DNA from: a virus
IMG/VR virus record: IMGVR_UViG_3300010883_000338
Coordinates: 1 to 27,215 of that record
Direction: 5' to 3' (one strand)
DNA: 27,215 nucleotides
Both the position numbers and the translations under genes were made by a program. Of the stretch, positions 25,753-27,215 are shown in pieces; position 1 is the stretch's first letter; every line of letters starts with the position of its first letter. Under the pieces are notes generated by a model. The model searched no databases, had not been told where the DNA came from, and was given only the letters and a program-made list of their open reading frames with translations.

Positions 25753-26435
25753 TGAACATTAAACACAACTATGTGAGAGATATTGATCTAAAAAATAAAG
25801 AGTTTTTAGATATATTAGATGAATATAAAGATGTATTGCTTAAGAGAGATCAGCCTGATGATGATCCACTAATTGCAAAAGAACTTTACATCACTAACAA
25901 AGACGATAAAGCAGAAGACTATGTTTCAGATCAGTATCTGAAAGAGATTATGTTTATGGGTGATAGGCACGATGGATTTCCAGTAGTGTTAAAAGGATTT
26001 ACTGGACTTAAGCATACTGATGGACAACATAAAGATGGAAAGATTATTAAAGAAGCTACGTCAAATTTGAACTCAAAACTTATTGAGTTTCTTTCTTGTA
26101 GAAATAATGCCCTTAATGCTTGCTATCCACCGGGTGGGTTTATCTCTTGGCACAATAATGCTAATGCTTCAGGGTTTAACATCATTATAACCTATTCAGA
26201 AACGGGTGAAGGATGGTTCGACTATTGGGATACTGAAAAGAAAGAACGTATTAGAGTTCAAGATAAGAAAGGCTGGCAAGCAAAGATGAGTTACTTTGGT
26301 GAGTATCATACTCCAGATAGCCTATGCTATCATGCCGCTTATACAGACTGTTATCGTATCACTGTATCATTTGTTTTTGCAGAGGCTGATGCATTTTGGG
26401 AAGAGGTGATTGAGGATCTTGAAACAGAAAGTTAA
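25752..26435 (+). CDS. 2-oxoglutarate/Fe(II) oxygenase-like protein with variant metal triad
   Basis: Product of 227 residues from the ATG at 25752 (TAATG overlap); the frame opens 78 bases earlier but that part would lie inside the glycosyltransferase gene. The C-terminal half resembles the double-stranded beta-helix of 2OG oxygenases: 'CYPPGGFISWHNNANASGF' with His134, 'GWFDYWD', and 'CYHAAYTDCYRITVSFVF' with His194 and Arg202 spaced as the distal His and 2OG-binding Arg. The usual HxD is His134-Asn135-Asn136, so the acidic ligand appears to be Asn. The enzyme could hydroxylate a protein or sugar, or be altered in activity. Its place between two glycosyltransferases suggests a shared substrate, which is inference. 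Confidence 0.62.
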   Translation: MNIKHNYVRDIDLKNKEFLDILDEYKDVLLKRDQPDDDPLIAKELYITNKDDKAEDYVSDQYLKEIMFMGDRHDGFPVVLKGFTGLKHTDGQHKDGKIIKEATSNLNSKLIEFLSCRNNALNACYPPGGFISWHNNANASGFNIIITYSETGEGWFDYWDTEKKERIRVQDKKGWQAKMSYFGEYHTPDSLCYHAAYTDCYRITVSFVFAEADAFWEEVIEDLETES

Positions 26436-27105
26436 TATAGTATGCGTCTGTGTAGGCACAAAGTACTCTAAAGAACACGTCAATAGATTACATAGAATGG
26501 TAGAGCGTAACTGTACTCTACCATTTTCTTTTTATTGTATATCGGATGTTCAGCAAGAAGTCAATACTATTTTTATCGATAAGAGTCTAGACTTAGAAAC
26601 TTATTGGTGGAAAATAGAACTTTTTAATCTTGACTTTGATGACCCAACGTTGTATCTTGACTTAGATGTTGTGATACAAAACAACATAGATTATATGTTT
26701 GATGACATTGATGACACGCTGAGAATTATCAATGGTGAAGATATTGGTGAGGATTATCTTTATGATGGAACACCTGATAACATTTTAACCATCCCCACAA
26801 CTAGCATAAATACATCTATAATGTTGTTATATACCAAACAGCATAAAGAAATATACGATAAGTTTATAGAAAATATTGATTATAATATCATACACTACTA
26901 TGGATTAGACAGGTTCATTACTCATGAATACAGCAACCTGTCTTGTTTTGATTTCAAACGTGACTACTATCATAGGGCGAAAGGTTGGTTATCTGACGAT
27001 AAGTTAGATGATGGCCTATTGAACTACGATCCTGATAGAACAATATGTATTTTATCTCAGTGTGAAGACCAACATTATAAAAGTTTAGAGAAATATTTCT
27101 TATAA
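26419..27105 (+). CDS. GT-A fold glycosyltransferase, second copy type
   Basis: Product of about 228 residues. No ATG is available near the start; TTG at 26419 gives MKQKVNIVCVCVGTKY, a natural first strand, with GAGGTGA nine bases upstream. TTG at 26410 would add three residues. 'HVNRLHRMVERNC' follows, then 'FDDPTLYLDLDVVIQNNIDYMFD' with the DxD motif (Asp81 and Asp83), 'ITHEYSNLSCFDFKRDYYH' and a C-terminal 'KSLEKYFL'. The beginning resembles GT8-like or LPS-type transferases. It overlaps the oxygenase gene by 17 bases. A terminator-like hairpin lies early in the coding region, and the stop codon is embedded in a late promoter. Confidence 0.68.
   Translation: MKQKVNIVCVCVGTKYSKEHVNRLHRMVERNCTLPFSFYCISDVQQEVNTIFIDKSLDLETYWWKIELFNLDFDDPTLYLDLDVVIQNNIDYMFDDIDDTLRIINGEDIGEDYLYDGTPDNILTIPTTSINTSIMLLYTKQHKEIYDKFIENIDYNIIHYYGLDRFITHEYSNLSCFDFKRDYYHRAKGWLSDDKLDDGLLNYDPDRTICILSQCEDQHYKSLEKYFL
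26496..26533 (+). terminator. Terminator-like hairpin with T-run inside the second glycosyltransferase gene
   Basis: AATGGTAGAG (26496-26505) and its exact reverse complement CTCTACCATT (26516-26525) form a perfect 10-base-pair stem with a 10-base loop, followed by TTCTTTTT (26526-26533). That is the shape of a rho-independent terminator. It begins 77 bases after the proposed TTG start, so it would stop part of the transcription before most of this gene. Activity is inferred. Confidence 0.5.
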
Positions 27106-27108
27106 ATA
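27101..27108 (+). promoter_or_regulatory. T4-type late promoter core upstream of the 27143 gene
   Basis: TATAAATA, with the stop TAA of the glycosyltransferase gene at 27103-27105 inside it. The 16-mer starting here, TATAAATAAAGGTAAA, is identical to the one at 7499. The leader to the ATG at 27143 is about 35 bases including AAGAG shortly before the start. Confidence 0.75.
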
Positions 27109-27142
27109 AAGGTAAAGTTGAAAATAAATAAGAGATTTACAT

Positions 27143-27215
27143 ATGTCGCAGTACGAAGATTTCACACTAAATCAAGGCGCAGACTTTAGTATACAACTAG
27201 AGCTAGTCGATAAAA
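27143..27215 (+). CDS. Start of a small virion-type protein, partial
   Basis: ATG at 27143 opens MSQYEDFTLNQGADFSIQLE and runs off the window. The 'YEDFTLNQGADFSIQLEL' opening is like that of short marine T4-like phage virion proteins that begin with an 'x-QG-x-x-F' strand. It follows a late promoter and an AAGAG site. Only 24 residues are visible, so the product remains tentative. Confidence 0.5.
   Translation, partial: MSQYEDFTLNQGADFSIQLELVDK

Noticed and set aside
25743-25757. AAAAAGGGTTTTT around the start of the oxygenase gene as a terminator
   Set aside because: The stem is only A-T pairs with a three-base loop and spans a coupled stop-start junction.

Overview
This 27.2 kb window looks like part of the late structural module of a marine T4-like myovirus. 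All genes lie on the + strand and are nearly gapless; neighbouring stops and starts often overlap (TAATG). Recognisable baseplate proteins (gp53, gp25, gp6 and gp8 types) come in the order used by marine T4-like phages, and T4-type late promoter cores (TATAAATA) sit at four gene boundaries. The DNA is AT-rich. The host cannot be read from the window; cyanobacteria and SAR11-like bacteria are both plausible. No tRNA, CRISPR, integrase or insertion sequence is visible.

Layout. Positions 1-201 hold the end of a tube-cap baseplate protein. From 203 to 7503 come gp53, a gp27-like hub protein, a gp5-type OB-fold plus lysozyme protein, a protein with a degenerate amidase (PGRP-like) domain, and a large beta-helical spike protein ending in an M15-type peptidase domain. 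From 7529 to 11047 come the wedge proteins gp25, gp6 and a short gp7/gpI-like protein. From 11076 to 18963 come a fibre-like virion protein, a gp8-like wedge protein, a DUF4815-type giant protein and two tail proteins that look like halves of one. From 18963 to 22198 come a small coiled-coil protein, a tail fibre with an S74 self-cleaving chaperone and a putative fibre-tip protein.

From 22257 to 27105 the character changes. A Tyr/Asn/Thr-rich repeat protein lies behind both a late promoter and a consensus sigma70-type promoter. It is followed by a coiled-coil protein and a glycosyltransferase / 2-oxoglutarate oxygenase-like / glycosyltransferase cassette, a plausible virion- or host-surface-modifying unit. 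A new late promoter and the start of another small virion gene close the window.

The most notable signals are the apparent complete absence of GCAGC/GCTGC in the whole window, three different peptidoglycan-type domains in the hub genes, late promoters that contain the stop codon of the upstream gene, a leaderless-type sigma70 promoter, and a strong terminator-like hairpin inside the last glycosyltransferase gene. All calls are from reading the sequence; no database search was run.
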